A stretch of 64,000 bases of DNA from Gordonia gummivorans (GCF_022513585.1 NZ_JAKWBF010000019.1:1-64000); one strand, 5' to 3'. Positions 24,795-34,917 are shown, counted from the first letter of the stretch. Made by a program: numbers and translations. The notes: generated from the letters alone by a model not told the origin.

Positions 24795-25967
24795 GTGAGC
24801 ATCTTGGGTAGTGGTGGCGCGACCGACGCCCGCACGGCCAAGGTCATCCAGCTCTATGCCACACCCGGGGGTGCAGACGCGGCCGGGCGCCGCGGCTCCC
24901 GCGACCAGGGACGCCGCCGACATCCGAGTCAACAGTCGGGCACCAAATCCTCAGGAGCGCAACGAGGTTCGTCGGAGGGTCACCCCAACACCGACGGCTT
25001 CGGCCAACCACCGGCACAGGTGATGCCCATCAACGACGAGATCTCGCTGCCCGACGAGGCGCTCGGCGTCGAACATCGCGGTCCGTCGAAGTCGTCGCCG
25101 CTGTTCAGCCTTGGTGGCATCCGGGGTGCGGTGGCCGACTCGCTGACCGCCACCGCGGGCTTCATCCGCGAGCGGATGGCCGGCGAGTACGAGGTCGACG
25201 AGTTCGGGTTCGACCCGCACTTCACCGAGGCCGTCTGGTTCCCGGCGGTGCGCCAGGTGTACGACAAGTGGTTCCGCGTCGAGGTGACCGGCATCGAGAA
25301 CCTGCCGGTCGAAGGCGGTGCGCTGCTGGTCGCCAACCATGCCGGCACGTTGCCGATCGACGCGATGATGACGTCGCTCGCGGTCCGCGACAACCATCCC
25401 ACCGGTCGCTACCTGCGGTTGCTGGCCGCCGACATGGCGTTCGAGGCACCGGCGATCAGCGAGGTCGCGCGCAAGGTCGGCGCCACCGTGGCCTGCAACA
25501 ACGACGCCGACCGACTGCTGCGCGCAGGCGAGCTCACCGCCGTCTGGCCGGAGGGCTACAAGGGCATCGGCAAGCTGTACAAGGACCGCTACAAGCTGCA
25601 GCGGTTCGGTCGGGGCGGGTTCGTGACGACGGCGCTGCGCAACGCCGCACCGATCATCCCGGTGTCGATCGTCGGCTCGGAGGAGATCTATCCGATGCTC
25701 GCCGACCTCAAGCCGCTCGCCAAGATCCTCGGGCTCCCGTACTTTCCGATCACGCCGATTTTTCCGCTGCTCGGCCCGCTGGGCATGGTGCCGCTGCCGT
25801 CGAAGTGGCACATCCACTTCGGCCGGCCGATCGAGACCGGCAGCTATGACGAATCCTCCGCGGACGATCCGATGGTGGTCTTCGACCTCACCGACCACGT
25901 CCGCGAAGAGATCCAGCAGACCCTGTTCCGGATGCTCAGTCGCCGCGGGAGTGTCTACCTCGGCTGA
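24795..25967 (+). CDS. 1-acyl-glycerol-phosphate acyltransferase-like protein (Rv0502-like)
   Basis: Starting at GTG 24795 gives 390 residues. The first ~95 are basic and low-complexity; the acyltransferase domain follows with the catalytic block ANHAGTLPIDAMM (about 177-189), an H-x6-D variant of HxxxxD, and the glycerol-phosphate motif VWPEGYKG near 252-259. The C-terminal half ends with HIHFGRPIE. It probably acylates a lipid precursor at the membrane. Order after the galE2-like gene matches Rv0501-Rv0502. Confidence 0.8.
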   Translation: MSILGSGGATDARTAKVIQLYATPGGADAAGRRGSRDQGRRRHPSQQSGTKSSGAQRGSSEGHPNTDGFGQPPAQVMPINDEISLPDEALGVEHRGPSKSSPLFSLGGIRGAVADSLTATAGFIRERMAGEYEVDEFGFDPHFTEAVWFPAVRQVYDKWFRVEVTGIENLPVEGGALLVANHAGTLPIDAMMTSLAVRDNHPTGRYLRLLAADMAFEAPAISEVARKVGATVACNNDADRLLRAGELTAVWPEGYKGIGKLYKDRYKLQRFGRGGFVTTALRNAAPIIPVSIVGSEEIYPMLADLKPLAKILGLPYFPITPIFPLLGPLGMVPLPSKWHIHFGRPIETGSYDESSADDPMVVFDLTDHVREEIQQTLFRMLSRRGSVYLG

Positions 25968-26044
25968 CCCGAGCTTGCGTTGACCGTGCGTCGTAAATCG
26001 TTGACTGGGTACTGCGGCGGTGCGCGGATGGCAGGATTCACAGC

Positions 26045-27208
26045 ATGCGAGCTGTGGTGTGTCGTGCGGGGGAACTGACGGTCGACGAACTGCCCACGCC
26101 GGTGCCCGGTCGGGGTGAGGTGCTGCTGCGGGTCACGCGGGCGGGGATCTGCGGTTCCGACCTCCATGCCCGCCATCACTGCGACGCCACTGCCGACGTC
26201 ACGGCCGAGGTCGGCTACGACGCCTTCATGCGATCGGATCAGGCTGTCGTGATGGGCCACGAGTTCGCCGGGGAGGTCGTCTCCTACGGCGAGGGCTGCC
26301 GCAAACGCTGGAAGCCGGGCACCGCCGTGGTGTCGGTGCCGATGATCAAGCACGGCGACGCTCCGCACCTCACCGGATTGTCGGCGTCCGCGCAGGGCGC
26401 CTACGCCGACTTCGTCCTGGCCTCCGAGGACATGACGATGCCGGTGCCCGACGGCGTATCCGCCGAGCGGGCCGCGCTGACCGAACCGATGGCCGTCGCC
26501 TACCACGCCGTTCGACGCAGCGAGATCGGCAAGCGCGACGTCGCGGTGGTGGTGGGCTGCGGACCGATCGGACTCGCCGTCATCGCGATGCTGAAAGCGG
26601 CGGACGTGCGCACCGTGGTCGCCAGCGATCCGTCCGACGGTCGTCGGGCGCTGGCCCGACGCGTCGGCGCCGACATCGTCGTCGACCCCGCCGTCGACTC
26701 CCCATGGGACAAGGCCGCCGAACAGGGCGGCTACATCACCACCGCCGGCGATCTCCTCGGTGCGGCGTTCGCGGGCATGCGGACGCTGCGTCGTATCCCG
26801 GTGGTGCCGTGGGCGTCGATGTTCCGGATGGCCGATCGCCTCGGCGCCACACCCAAGGGGCCGGTCGTGTTCGAGTGCGTCGGCACCCCCGGGATCATCG
26901 AGCACGTGGTGTCCTCGGCGCCGTTCCGGTCGCGCATCGTGGTGGTCGGGGTGTGCATGGAACCCGACACCTTCCGTCCGGCGATGGCGATCAACAAGGA
27001 ACTCGAGATGCGGTTCGTCTTCGCCTACGACCCCGCCGAGTTCCACCACACGCTGAGCATGATCGCCGACGGGACCCTCGACGTGGGACCGCTGATCACC
27101 GCGACCGTCGGCCTCGACGGTGTGTCCGCCGCGTTCGACGCCCTCGGGTCGGCCGAACATCACGCCAAGGTGCTCATCGACCCGACCAGTGAGGTGTCGG
27201 CGCTGTGA
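26045..27208 (+). CDS. Zinc-dependent medium-chain alcohol dehydrogenase family protein
   Basis: The 387-residue protein shows the catalytic zinc motif GICGSDLHAR (C38) and GHEFAGEVVSYGEG (H80-E81), and the NAD(P) fold VVVGCGPIGLAVIAML (residues 175-190). The four-cysteine structural zinc lobe of most family members is missing: the equivalent stretch (98-120) reads PMIKHGDAPHLTGLSA without cysteines. Substrate is not known. Its stop is directly followed, with no gap, by the stop of the HAD gene on the other strand. Confidence 0.82.
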   Translation: MRAVVCRAGELTVDELPTPVPGRGEVLLRVTRAGICGSDLHARHHCDATADVTAEVGYDAFMRSDQAVVMGHEFAGEVVSYGEGCRKRWKPGTAVVSVPMIKHGDAPHLTGLSASAQGAYADFVLASEDMTMPVPDGVSAERAALTEPMAVAYHAVRRSEIGKRDVAVVVGCGPIGLAVIAMLKAADVRTVVASDPSDGRRALARRVGADIVVDPAVDSPWDKAAEQGGYITTAGDLLGAAFAGMRTLRRIPVVPWASMFRMADRLGATPKGPVVFECVGTPGIIEHVVSSAPFRSRIVVVGVCMEPDTFRPAMAINKELEMRFVFAYDPAEFHHTLSMIADGTLDVGPLITATVGLDGVSAAFDALGSAEHHAKVLIDPTSEVSAL

Positions 27209-28351
27209 CTAACGCTGCCGGATGACGCGCACGGCCGCCGCCGCCCCGGCGCTCGCTGCTCCGATCGCGAGTGCCGAACCGACCCCGTATTTCGCGGCCT
27301 TGCGGGCGGTGCGGAAGTCGTACATCTCCCAGCCGCGAACCTTCGCTACGTCGCGCAGGTCGGCGTCGGGGTTGATCGCGACCGCCGTCCCGACGAGCGA
27401 CAGCATCGGCACGTCGTTGTGCGAATCGGAGTAGGCGGTGCATCGCTTGAGGTTGAGTCCCTCTCGGATTGCCAACGCGCGCACAGCATGTGCCTTGCCG
27501 GGGCCGTGCAGGATGTCGCCGACGAGGCGGCCGGTGAACGTTCCGTCGACACTCTCGGCCACGGTACCGAGTGCGCCGGTGAGGCCGAGGTGGTCGGCGA
27601 TGGTCTGCGCGAGTTCCACCGGGGTGGCGGTCACCAGCCAAACCTGTTGTCCCGCATCGAGATGTCGCTGCGCGAGGGCGCGGGTGCCCGGCCAGATCTT
27701 GTCGGCGATGTACTCGTCGTAGATCTCCTCGCCGAGCGCGGCGAGCTCTGCCGTCGGGCGTCCGGCGATGAACGACAACGCCTTCTCGCGGCCCTCGGCG
27801 ACGTCGTTCGCGTTCTCCTTGCCGGTGATGCGGAATTTGGCCTGGGTCCAGGCGAAGTCGAGAATGTCGCTGTAGGAGAAGTACTTTCGGGCCGCGAGCC
27901 CGCGGGCGAAGTGCACGATCGAGGCACCCTGGACCAGCGTGTTGTCGACGTCGAAGAATGCGGCCGCGGTGAGGTCGCGGGGCGCCTGCGTGGGGTCGGG
28001 GCCGGCCGGCGGGCGGTCGCGGAGCGAGTCGACTGCCGCCTGCGCACTCGCCTCACCGGCGAGGGCTTGACGCAGTTCTTGCGCGGTCTGGCGGAAGCGG
28101 CCGGTCGCCGCCGATGCCCGTTCGGAGATCCACGCGGTGACCCGACCGGACTCGTCGTCGTCGATCAGGGTGTGCAGTTCGGCATCCTCGGAGAACTCGT
28201 CGTCGGCGCCACTGCTCGCAGCCCAGCCCTCCCAGTCCTCCGGCGACGACGATTCCGGAGTGGGCAATTCGGTCTTCTCGGGCTCGGACGGCGGTGGCGG
28301 TGTTCGGCCGTTCTCGACACCGGGTTCCACGCCGCCGGGATCGTCGCGCAC
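27209..28351 (-). CDS. HAD-IB family phosphatase (SerB-like, Rv0505c-like)
   Basis: The frame extends to 28396, but GTG 28351 is preceded by a perfect AAGGAGGT at a 5-base spacing, giving 380 residues. After an acidic ~120-residue N-terminal extension, the HAD motifs appear: [11 protein letters not shown] (motif I, near 135), VTATP (motif II), and [11 protein letters not shown] (motif III/IV). A hydrophobic C-terminal segment ([19 protein letters not shown]) could anchor it. Members act as phosphoserine phosphatase-like or lipid phosphatases. It is divergent from the glutaredoxin-like gene. Confidence 0.85.
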   Translation of the reverse strand: MRDDPGGVEPGVENGRTPPPPSEPEKTELPTPESSSPEDWEGWAASSGADDEFSEDAELHTLIDDDESGRVTAWISERASAATGRFRQTAQELRQALAGEASAQAAVDSLRDRPPAGPDPTQAPRDLTAAAFFDVDNTLVQGASIVHFARGLAARKYFSYSDILDFAWTQAKFRITGKENANDVAEGREKALSFIAGRPTAELAALGEEIYDEYIADKIWPGTRALAQRHLDAGQQVWLVTATPVELAQTIADHLGLTGALGTVAESVDGTFTGRLVGDILHGPGKAHAVRALAIREGLNLKRCTAYSDSHNDVPMLSLVGTAVAINPDADLRDVAKVRGWEMYDFRTARKAAKYGVGSALAIGAASAGAAAAVRVIRQR

Positions 28352-28474
28352 AACCGACCTCCTTGCCTGACACTGCCTGACGCTGGTGTCTCCCACAGTA
28401 GTGTGCCCCGCGTCGAGCAGCCGTCAGCGTGCCCAGATCCCGGTCGGTGGGCCGCGAGTGCGACGATGAGATTC

Positions 28475-28738
28475 ATGACGCTCGAACTGCTCACCCGCGC
28501 CGGTTGCTCGGCCTGCGTGACCGCGCGCGCCGACCTCGAGCGGGTCTGCGCCGACCTCGGACTCTCCTACACCGAGGTCGACGTCGACACCGCGGCCGAG
28601 CAGGGCAATCGCGAGCTGCGCGCGGAGTACGGCGACCGGCTCCCCGTGGTCCTGCTCGACGGCGTCGAACACAGTTACTGGGAGGTCGACGAACAGCGTC
28701 TGCGCGCCGATCTCGCAACCGGTAGGGGCAGAATGTGA
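28475..28738 (+). CDS. Glutaredoxin-like protein (DUF836/thioredoxin fold)
   Basis: An 87-residue thioredoxin-fold protein with the redox pair CSAC at residues 10-13 (TRAGCSACVTARADLERV) and cis-proline segment RLPVVLLDG. A second ATG at 28466 (MRFMTLEL) is possible. It corresponds to Rv0508, just before hemA in mycobacteria. Its stop codon lies inside the Rex operator, so rex transcription starts immediately after it. It probably acts as a thiol-disulphide reductase. Confidence 0.85.
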   Translation: MTLELLTRAGCSACVTARADLERVCADLGLSYTEVDVDTAAEQGNRELRAEYGDRLPVVLLDGVEHSYWEVDEQRLRADLATGRGRM

Positions 28739-28750
28739 ACCTCTTCACAA
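28733..28750. promoter_or_regulatory. Candidate Rex operator (ROP)
   Basis: The sequence TGTGAA-CCTC-TTCACA (28734-28749) is a perfect dyad, and the flanking A at 28750 extends it to the Rex consensus TTGTGAANNNNTTCACAA with a single mismatch at 28733. It lies about 70 bases upstream of the preferred rex start. In Streptomyces coelicolor Rex represses its own rex-hemACD operon through such a site, responding to NADH/NAD+. Confidence 0.8.
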
Positions 28751-28819
28751 GAGGTATAGGCTGACCCTCACCGAGTGGCCGCCACGACCGACCGGCCCGA
28801 GATCTTCGAAGCGAGGTGG

Positions 28820-29557
28820 GTGAGCGTGAGGCGGAGTGACGCATTTGACGACGCGCACCCACCCCCGGCCATCGACACCACCGACATTCCCGCGCCCGCA
28901 GTGGCCCGTCTGGCCGCATATCTGCATGTTCTGCGGTCCTTCAGTGAGCGGGGCGTTCTCGTCGCCTCCAGCGGCGAACTGGCGCGTGCGGCGGGGGTCA
29001 ATTCGTCCATCCTGCGTAAGGACCTGTCGCACGTCGGCGCGAACGGGGTACGTGGCGTCGGTTACGACGTCGGTCGGCTGACCGCCCGCATCTCCATGGC
29101 GCTGCACACCGACAGCGTGCACACCGTCGCGCTCGCCGGTGCCGGGCGCCTCGGACACGCACTGCTCGCGCACACCGGCTTCGGTCGTGGGTTCCGCGTC
29201 GCGGCACTCTTCGACGACGACCCGCGCCTGCTCGGCACCGCGCTGGTTGCCGGCGGCCCGCGCATCGCGCCGCTCGCCGACATCGAGAGCGTCTGCGGCG
29301 CGTCCGACAGCCCTCCGATCGAGGTCGCCGTGGTCGCGACCGCCGACGCCGACGCCCAGCGCACCTTCGACGCCTTCGCGGCGGTCGGCGTCCGGCAGAT
29401 CCTCAACGTGACCCCGGTGAGCCTGTCGTTGACCGAGTCCGGGGACTCAGATGTCGTCATCCGACAGGTTGATCTAGCCTTGGAACTACAGGTGCTGGCT
29501 TTTCAGGCGGGGCGGCGCCAGGCAAGTGTGATGGGTGAAGAGACGGTGACAGCGTGA
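28820..29557 (+). CDS. rex: Redox-sensing transcriptional repressor Rex
   Basis: From GTG 28820 (with GAGG at 28813-28816) the protein is 245 residues; an upstream GTG at 28775 would add 15. It has an N-terminal winged helix ([40 protein letters not shown]) and a Rossmann domain with [13 protein letters not shown] for NADH/NAD+ binding. The stop overlaps hemA (GTGA). Together with the operator upstream, this predicts autoregulation and NADH-dependent control of haem synthesis. Confidence 0.93.
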   Translation: MSVRRSDAFDDAHPPPAIDTTDIPAPAVARLAAYLHVLRSFSERGVLVASSGELARAAGVNSSILRKDLSHVGANGVRGVGYDVGRLTARISMALHTDSVHTVALAGAGRLGHALLAHTGFGRGFRVAALFDDDPRLLGTALVAGGPRIAPLADIESVCGASDSPPIEVAVVATADADAQRTFDAFAAVGVRQILNVTPVSLSLTESGDSDVVIRQVDLALELQVLAFQAGRRQASVMGEETVTA

Positions 29558-30933
29558 GTGTTCTGTTGTTCGGGGTGTCGCATCGCAGTGCGCCGGTAGA
29601 GGTGCTCGAGCGGCTGGCAGTCTCCGATCACGACCGACCCAAGCTGGTCGACGACCTGTTGTCCTCCCGTGCGATTTCCGAGGCGATGCTGGTCTCGACG
29701 TGCAACCGGGTGGAGATCTACGCCGTCGTCGACGCCTTCCACCCCGCGCTCGAAGCGGTCGGTGCCGTACTCGGCGACCACTCCGGCATGACGATCAACG
29801 AGATGACCCGGCACGCGTACGTGCGTTACTCGGAAGCCGCCGTCGAACACCTCTTCACCGTTGCCGCCGGGCTCGATTCGATGGTCGTCGGCGAGCAGCA
29901 GATCCTCGGCCAGATCCGCAACGCGTACCTGAACGCCGACGCCAACAAGTCGGCCGGCCGTGTCCTGCACGAGCTCGCGCAGCAGGCGCTGCGGGTCGGC
30001 AAGCGCGTGCACGCCGAGACCGGTATCGACCGTGCCGGTGCGTCGGTGGTGTCGGTCGCGCTGCACCGTGCCAAGGCCGTCGGGGCACAGATGCGCCGTG
30101 CCGTGGTGGTCGGAGCGGGCGCGATGGGTGGTCTGGCGACCGCTCAGCTCGCCCGAGAAGGCGTCACCGACCTCGTCGTGGTCAACCGGACCGTCGACAA
30201 CGCGGAGCACCTGGCGGGCAACGTGAGGGCCAACCACGGCATCTCCGTGCGCGGCGTCGGGCTCGACCAGCTGCCGTCGGTGATGGCGACCGCCGACATC
30301 GTGGTCACCTGCACCGGTTCGATCGGCGCGGTCGTCAGCGTGGGCGAGGTCCATTCGGCGCTGGCCACCCGGACATCGAAGTCGCCGCTGGTGATCTGCG
30401 ACCTCGGGCTCCCGCGCAACGTCGACCCCGCCGCGGCCCGACTGCCCGGCGTGCACATCGTCGACATCGAGGGCCTGCGCGGCGACTCCGAGACCCAGGC
30501 CGCCGAGAACGACACCCTGGCCGCCCGCGGGATCGTCGCCGCCGAACTGGCCGACTACCTGACCCACCAGCGCCAGGCCGAGGTCACCCCGACCGTCGCC
30601 GCCCTGCGTCAGCGTGCGGCCGACGTCGTGGAGGCCGAGATCCTGCGCCTCGAGACTCGGCTACCCGAGCTCGACGACCCGCAGCGCGACGAGGTCGCCA
30701 AGACGGTGCGCCGCGTCGTCGACAAGCTGCTGCACGCCCCGACGGTTCGGGTCAAGCAACTCGCGTCGACCCCCAACGGCGACCACTACGCCGAGGCCCT
30801 GCGCGAACTCTTCGAGCTGAAGCCGGGCGCGGCCGAGGCGGTGTCGGCGCCCGACCACCTCGCATCCGACCAGCTCGGCGACTTCTCGTCCGACCCGATC
30901 GGAGATCGCCCCATCAACCAGGCAGATAAGTGA
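29554..30933 (+). CDS. hemA: Glutamyl-tRNA reductase
   Basis: The 459-residue enzyme has the family N-terminus [18 protein letters not shown], the catalytic cysteine in [10 protein letters not shown] (C50), the [10 protein letters not shown] motif near 115, the NADPH site [16 protein letters not shown] and a C-terminal dimerisation helix. It reduces glutamyl-tRNA to glutamate-1-semialdehyde, the committed step of haem synthesis. The GTG overlaps rex and the TGA overlaps hemC (both GTGA), so the three genes are one operon. HemL, which takes its product, is encoded at 49741. Confidence 0.95.
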   Translation: MSVLLFGVSHRSAPVEVLERLAVSDHDRPKLVDDLLSSRAISEAMLVSTCNRVEIYAVVDAFHPALEAVGAVLGDHSGMTINEMTRHAYVRYSEAAVEHLFTVAAGLDSMVVGEQQILGQIRNAYLNADANKSAGRVLHELAQQALRVGKRVHAETGIDRAGASVVSVALHRAKAVGAQMRRAVVVGAGAMGGLATAQLAREGVTDLVVVNRTVDNAEHLAGNVRANHGISVRGVGLDQLPSVMATADIVVTCTGSIGAVVSVGEVHSALATRTSKSPLVICDLGLPRNVDPAAARLPGVHIVDIEGLRGDSETQAAENDTLAARGIVAAELADYLTHQRQAEVTPTVAALRQRAADVVEAEILRLETRLPELDDPQRDEVAKTVRRVVDKLLHAPTVRVKQLASTPNGDHYAEALRELFELKPGAAEAVSAPDHLASDQLGDFSSDPIGDRPINQADK

Positions 30934-31874
30934 GCGAAACGCTCCCGATCCCGATTCGCATCGGCACCCGGGGTTCGCTGCTGGCCACCACCCAGTCACA
31001 GACCATCGCCGACGCCCTGACCGCCGCCGGACACCCCGCCGAACTGGTGATCATCCGGACGGCCGGTGACGAATCCGCTGCGCCGGTCGCCGAGATCGGG
31101 GTCGGGGTGTTCACCACCGCCATCCGCACTGCGTTGCACAAACACGAGGTCGACGTTGCGGTGCACTCCTACAAGGATCTGCCCACCGCACCCGAGGACG
31201 GCCTGGTCATCGCGGCCATCCCGCCCCGCGAAGATCCCAGAGATGCGCTGGTCAGCAGGGATAATCTGGTCCTCGGCGCACTCCCACCCGGGTCGACGGT
31301 CGGGACCTCGGCCCCGCGACGGGCGGCGCAGCTTAGAGCATTGGGTCTCGGTTTGGAAATCCGCCCCCTACGAGGCAACCTAGATTCTCGGTTGGGCAAA
31401 GTCGCCAGTGGCGAACTCGATGCAGTCGTGGTCGCTCGCGCCGGTCTCGTCCGTATCGGACGTGCCGACGAGGTCACCGAGTCGTTTGATCCGGTGGTCT
31501 TGCTACCGGCTCCGGCGCAGGGTGCTTTGGCTGTGGAGTGCCGCTCCGACGATGCCCAACTGGTGAGAGTACTCGCCGAGTTGGACGACGAGTCCACCCG
31601 TGCGGCGATCGACGCCGAGCGGGCTGTGCTTGCGGCTCTGGAAGCCGGATGCACCGCCCCGATCGGAGCGATTGCCGAGGTGGTGGAGTCGATCGACGAC
31701 GACGGGCGCATCTTCGCCGAACTGTCGCTTCGTGCGGCGGTGGCGGCCGAGGACGGATCCGATGTGATCCGGGCTTCGGTGGTGGGACCGGTCGATCGTG
31801 CGGCTCAACTCGGTGCGGATCTCGCCGCCGAACTGCTGGAACTGGGAGCGGGCGACCTCGTCGACTCTCCCTAG
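30930..31874 (+). CDS. hemC: Porphobilinogen deaminase (hydroxymethylbilane synthase)
   Basis: The 314-residue enzyme shows [16 protein letters not shown], the catalytic aspartate in VHSYKDLP (near 82), RRAAQL, and the dipyrromethane-cofactor cysteine in [10 protein letters not shown] (near 242). It polymerises four porphobilinogens to hydroxymethylbilane. It starts with a GTG overlapping the hemA stop. hemD follows after 50 bases that hold no obvious promoter. Confidence 0.95.
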   Translation: MSETLPIPIRIGTRGSLLATTQSQTIADALTAAGHPAELVIIRTAGDESAAPVAEIGVGVFTTAIRTALHKHEVDVAVHSYKDLPTAPEDGLVIAAIPPREDPRDALVSRDNLVLGALPPGSTVGTSAPRRAAQLRALGLGLEIRPLRGNLDSRLGKVASGELDAVVVARAGLVRIGRADEVTESFDPVVLLPAPAQGALAVECRSDDAQLVRVLAELDDESTRAAIDAERAVLAALEAGCTAPIGAIAEVVESIDDDGRIFAELSLRAAVAAEDGSDVIRASVVGPVDRAAQLGADLAAELLELGAGDLVDSP

Positions 31875-31924
31875 TTCCAGAAGGAACTGCAGCCCTCGAG
31901 GCGAGGGCAGGAGAGTGCGAACGC

Positions 31925-33649
31925 ATGAGCCGTACGACAACCAAGGCACATCCGGGACGAATTTTGCCTGCGCCGGGAGCGAAGCGAGCGGGCAGAATCC
32001 TCTTCGTGGGGTCGGGCCCCGGGGATCCCGAGCTGCTCACTGTGCGGGCGCGGACCGTCATAGCGAACGCGACGACGGCCTACATCGACCCCGACGTTCC
32101 CGCCGCGGTGGTGAACCTGATCGGCAGCGCACACCGCGAGGAGCCGGCCGCCGACAACCGTCGGGCCAAGTCTCCGCTCCCTGAGGTGCGAGCGGAGCGA
32201 GCCTCGAAGGGCGCCGATAGCACCGACACGGAGAACAGCACCGCGCCGGTCGACAGCGACGAGACCACCGACGACGCGGATGCGATCGTCCACCCGGCCC
32301 TCGGCGATCCCACCGAGGTCGCCAAGACCCTGGTCGCCGCTGCCAAGGCCGGCGACGACGTGGTCCGTGTGGTCTCCGGCGATCCGCTGACCACCGATTC
32401 CGTGCTCACCGAGGTCAACGCCGTCGCCCGCACCTCGATCGCGTTCGAGGTGCTCCCCGGCCTGCCCGCGGCATCCGTGGTGCCCAGCTACGCCGGTATG
32501 CCGCTCGGCTCCACCCACACCGAGGCCGACGTGCGCGGCGAGGTCGACTGGGCCGCACTGGCAGCCGCCCCCGGTCCGCTGGTGCTGCACGCGACCTCCG
32601 GCCATCTCGCCGAGACCGCGAGCGCGCTGACCGAGCAGGGTCTGGCCGCCCAGACGCCGGTCGCCATCACGATCAACGGCACCACCTGCCAGCAGCGCAC
32701 CATCGAGGCGACGCTTGCGACGCTCAACGAGCAGGGCAACGCGCTGACCGGTCCGCTGATCCTCACCATCGGCAAGGTCGTCGCCTCGCGCGGCAAGCTG
32801 TCGTGGTGGGAGTCGCGGGCGCTCTACGGCTGGACCGTCCTGGTGCCGCGCACCAAGGACCAGGCCGGCGACATGAGTGACCGTCTCGTCAGCCACGGCG
32901 CGGTCCCGAAGGAAGTCCCGACCATCGCCGTCGAACCGCCGCGCAGCCCCGCGCAGATGGAAAGGGCCGTCAAAGGTTTGGTCGACGGCCGCTACCAGTG
33001 GGTGGTGTTCACCTCCACCAACGCGGTCAAGGCCGTGTGGGAGAAGTTCGCCGAGTTCGGGCTCGACGCCCGGGCGTTCTCCGGCGTCAAGATCGCCTGT
33101 GTCGGTGAGGCAACCGCCGAGCGGGTGCGTTCCTTCGGCATCAACCCGGAGCTGGTTCCGTCGGGTGAGCAGAGCTCGCTCGGCCTGCTCGACGAGTTCC
33201 CGCCGTACGACGACGTCTTCGACCCGGTGAACCGAATCCTGTTGCCGCGAGCCGACATCGCCACCGAAACCCTCTCCGAAGGCCTGCGTGAACGCGGCTG
33301 GGAGATCGACGACGTCACCGCCTACCGCACCGTGCGCGCGGCCCCGCCGCCCGCGCAGACGCGCGAGATGATCAAGACCGGCGGCTTCGACGCGGTGTGC
33401 TTCACCTCGAGCTCCACCGTCCGCAACCTGGTCGGTATCGCCGGAAAGCCGCACGCGCGCACCATCGTTGCCTGCATCGGACCCAAGACCGCCGAGACCG
33501 CAACCGAATTCGGTCTGCGGGTGGACGTGCAGCCGGAGACGGCGTCGATCCCCGACCTCGTCGACGCACTCGCCGAACACGCCGCGCGTCTGCGTGCCGA
33601 AGGCGCACTGCCGCCGCCGCGCAAGAAGTCGCGACGGTCGCGGTCGTAG
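31925..33649 (+). CDS. hemD: Uroporphyrinogen-III C-methyltransferase/synthase fusion
   Basis: The 574-residue protein fuses an N-terminal SUMT-like domain (VGSGPGDPELLTVRARTV, about 25-265) to a C-terminal HemD domain (WTVLVPRTKDQAGDMSDRL to about 555), as in actinobacterial HemD. It closes hydroxymethylbilane to uroporphyrinogen III and may methylate it toward sirohaem or cobalamin. Two dispersed repeats have become coding: residues 17-25 (PGAKRAGRI) and a loop at 85-96 (LPEVRAERASKG). The loop segment and the acidic stretch after it are absent from the mycobacterial protein as I remember it. The basic tail ends RKKSRRSRS. Confidence 0.88.
   Translation: MSRTTTKAHPGRILPAPGAKRAGRILFVGSGPGDPELLTVRARTVIANATTAYIDPDVPAAVVNLIGSAHREEPAADNRRAKSPLPEVRAERASKGADSTDTENSTAPVDSDETTDDADAIVHPALGDPTEVAKTLVAAAKAGDDVVRVVSGDPLTTDSVLTEVNAVARTSIAFEVLPGLPAASVVPSYAGMPLGSTHTEADVRGEVDWAALAAAPGPLVLHATSGHLAETASALTEQGLAAQTPVAITINGTTCQQRTIEATLATLNEQGNALTGPLILTIGKVVASRGKLSWWESRALYGWTVLVPRTKDQAGDMSDRLVSHGAVPKEVPTIAVEPPRSPAQMERAVKGLVDGRYQWVVFTSTNAVKAVWEKFAEFGLDARAFSGVKIACVGEATAERVRSFGINPELVPSGEQSSLGLLDEFPPYDDVFDPVNRILLPRADIATETLSEGLRERGWEIDDVTAYRTVRAAPPPAQTREMIKTGGFDAVCFTSSSTVRNLVGIAGKPHARTIVACIGPKTAETATEFGLRVDVQPETASIPDLVDALAEHAARLRAEGALPPPRKKSRRSRS
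31973..32000 (+). repeat. GGGAGCGAAGCGAGCGGG-type repeat inside hemD
   Basis: Almost the same 28 bases occur at 48761-48788 upstream of the SGNH lipoprotein gene; only three positions differ. Here it is in frame near the N-terminus of the hemD fusion, encoding PGAKRAGRI. Confidence 0.75.
32176..32211 (+). repeat. CTGAGGTGCGAG-family repeat inside hemD
   Basis: The core GCTCCCTGAGGTGCGAG followed by AGCCTCGAAGGG is shared with non-coding copies at 15824, 33655, 33699 and 58931. In hemD it is in frame and encodes LPEVRAERASKG at residues 85-96. Confidence 0.8.
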
Positions 33650-33654
33650 TAGCC

Positions 33655-33739
33655 GCTCCCTGAGGTGCGAGGAGCGCTAGCGACGAGACGACCACCGGTC
33701 CCTGAGGTGCGAGGAGCGCTAGCGACGAGCCTCGAAGGG
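33655..33739 (+). repeat. Two tandem CTGAGGTGCGAG-family repeats between hemD and hemB
   Basis: Copy one covers 33655-33687 and copy two 33699-33739; both contain CCTGAGGTGCGAGGAGCGCT then AGCGACGAG, and the second continues into CCTCGAAGGG. They fill most of the hemD-hemB spacer and contain the dyad AGCGCTAGCG, so they may fold in the mRNA. Confidence 0.8.
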
Positions 33740-33766
33740 CCGGCAACACAACAGCAAGGAGGCGTC

Positions 33767-34744
33767 ATGGCACCGGTGATCCGCCCGCGGCGGTTGCGCA
33801 CCAGCGCGGCCATGCGTCGACTGGTGGCCGAGACCACCTTGGCGCCAAGGCAACTGGTGTTGCCGATGTTCGTCGCCGACGGCCTCGACGAGCCTCGTGA
33901 GATCTCGTCGATGCCCGGCGTCGTCCAGCACACCTTCGACTCGCTGCGCAAGGCGGCCGAAGAGGCCGTTCGCGCCGGGGTCGGTGGCCTGATGCTCTTC
34001 GGGGTGCCCGCAACCGCCGACAAGGATGCCACGGGGTCGGGCGCCGACGCCGACGACGGAGTTCTCAACCGCGCGTTGCGGATTCTCTCCGACGACCTCG
34101 GCGACGACACCGTCCTGATGGCCGACACCTGCCTCGACGAGTTCACCGACCACGGGCATTGCGGCGTCGTGGATGCGCGAGGTCGGGTCGACAACGACGC
34201 GACCCTGGAACGCTACGTCTCGATGTCGTTGGCGCAGGCGCGAAGTGGTGCGCATCTGCTGGGACCGAGCGGCATGATGGACGGCCAGGTCGGCGCCATC
34301 CGCGCCGCGCTCGACGACGCCGGCTTCGCCGACACCGGCATCCTCGCCTATGCGGCCAAGTACGCGTCGGCTTTCTACGGTCCGTTCCGGGAGGCCGTCG
34401 GCTCCAGTCTCCAAGGCGATCGTCGGACCTACCAACAGGATTCGGCGAATCGGATCGAGGCCTTGCGCGAGGTGCGGCTCGACCTGGACGAGGGCGCCGA
34501 CATCGTCATGGTGAAACCGGCGATGAGCTACCTCGACATCGTGCGCGACGTCGCCGAGATCGCCGACGTCCCGGTGGCCGCCTACCAGATCAGCGGTGAG
34601 TACTCGATGATCACCGCCGCCGCCGAACGCGGCTGGATCGACCGCGACGCCGCGATCCTCGAGTCACTCACATCGATTCGCCGCGCCGGAGCGTCGATCA
34701 TCCTCACCTACTGGGCTGCCGAGGTGGCAGCTCGCCTGGGCTGA
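33767..34744 (+). CDS. hemB: Delta-aminolevulinic acid dehydratase (porphobilinogen synthase)
   Basis: The ATG at 33767 with AAGGAGG at a good distance gives 325 residues, normal for HemB. Motifs: [15 protein letters not shown], metal-site segment [14 protein letters not shown] (near 124-137), and the two Schiff-base lysines in [13 protein letters not shown] (near 200) and [11 protein letters not shown] (near 250). It condenses two 5-aminolevulinate molecules. It is the last gene of the rex-hemACDB set and is separated from hemD by repeats. Confidence 0.95.
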   Translation: MAPVIRPRRLRTSAAMRRLVAETTLAPRQLVLPMFVADGLDEPREISSMPGVVQHTFDSLRKAAEEAVRAGVGGLMLFGVPATADKDATGSGADADDGVLNRALRILSDDLGDDTVLMADTCLDEFTDHGHCGVVDARGRVDNDATLERYVSMSLAQARSGAHLLGPSGMMDGQVGAIRAALDDAGFADTGILAYAAKYASAFYGPFREAVGSSLQGDRRTYQQDSANRIEALREVRLDLDEGADIVMVKPAMSYLDIVRDVAEIADVPVAAYQISGEYSMITAAAERGWIDRDAAILESLTSIRRAGASIILTYWAAEVAARLG

Positions 34745-34917
34745 GCGCAACTTCTTGGGACCGCAACTGAAACGGTCGCCGTGATGTGTCTCCGAGGGCA
34801 ATATGCCTCGGTGGCCCCTGAGGAGGACCGTTTTGGACGGCTATCCTCTTCTCGCCGCCGACGACCTTCTTGCTGGCCCATGATCGTCGGCAAGGCCGGC
34901 GCCGGCGCCGGCGCCGG

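Noticed and set aside
31871..33580. 569-codon minus-strand frame opposite hemD
   Set aside because: It mirrors the hemD fusion, whose family motifs are clear; the antisense translation is low-complexity.
34745..34917. Gene in the gap after hemB
   Set aside because: Only short frames without ribosome sites occur; it contains a GCCGGC run and a weak CCGAGG-CCTCGG hairpin.
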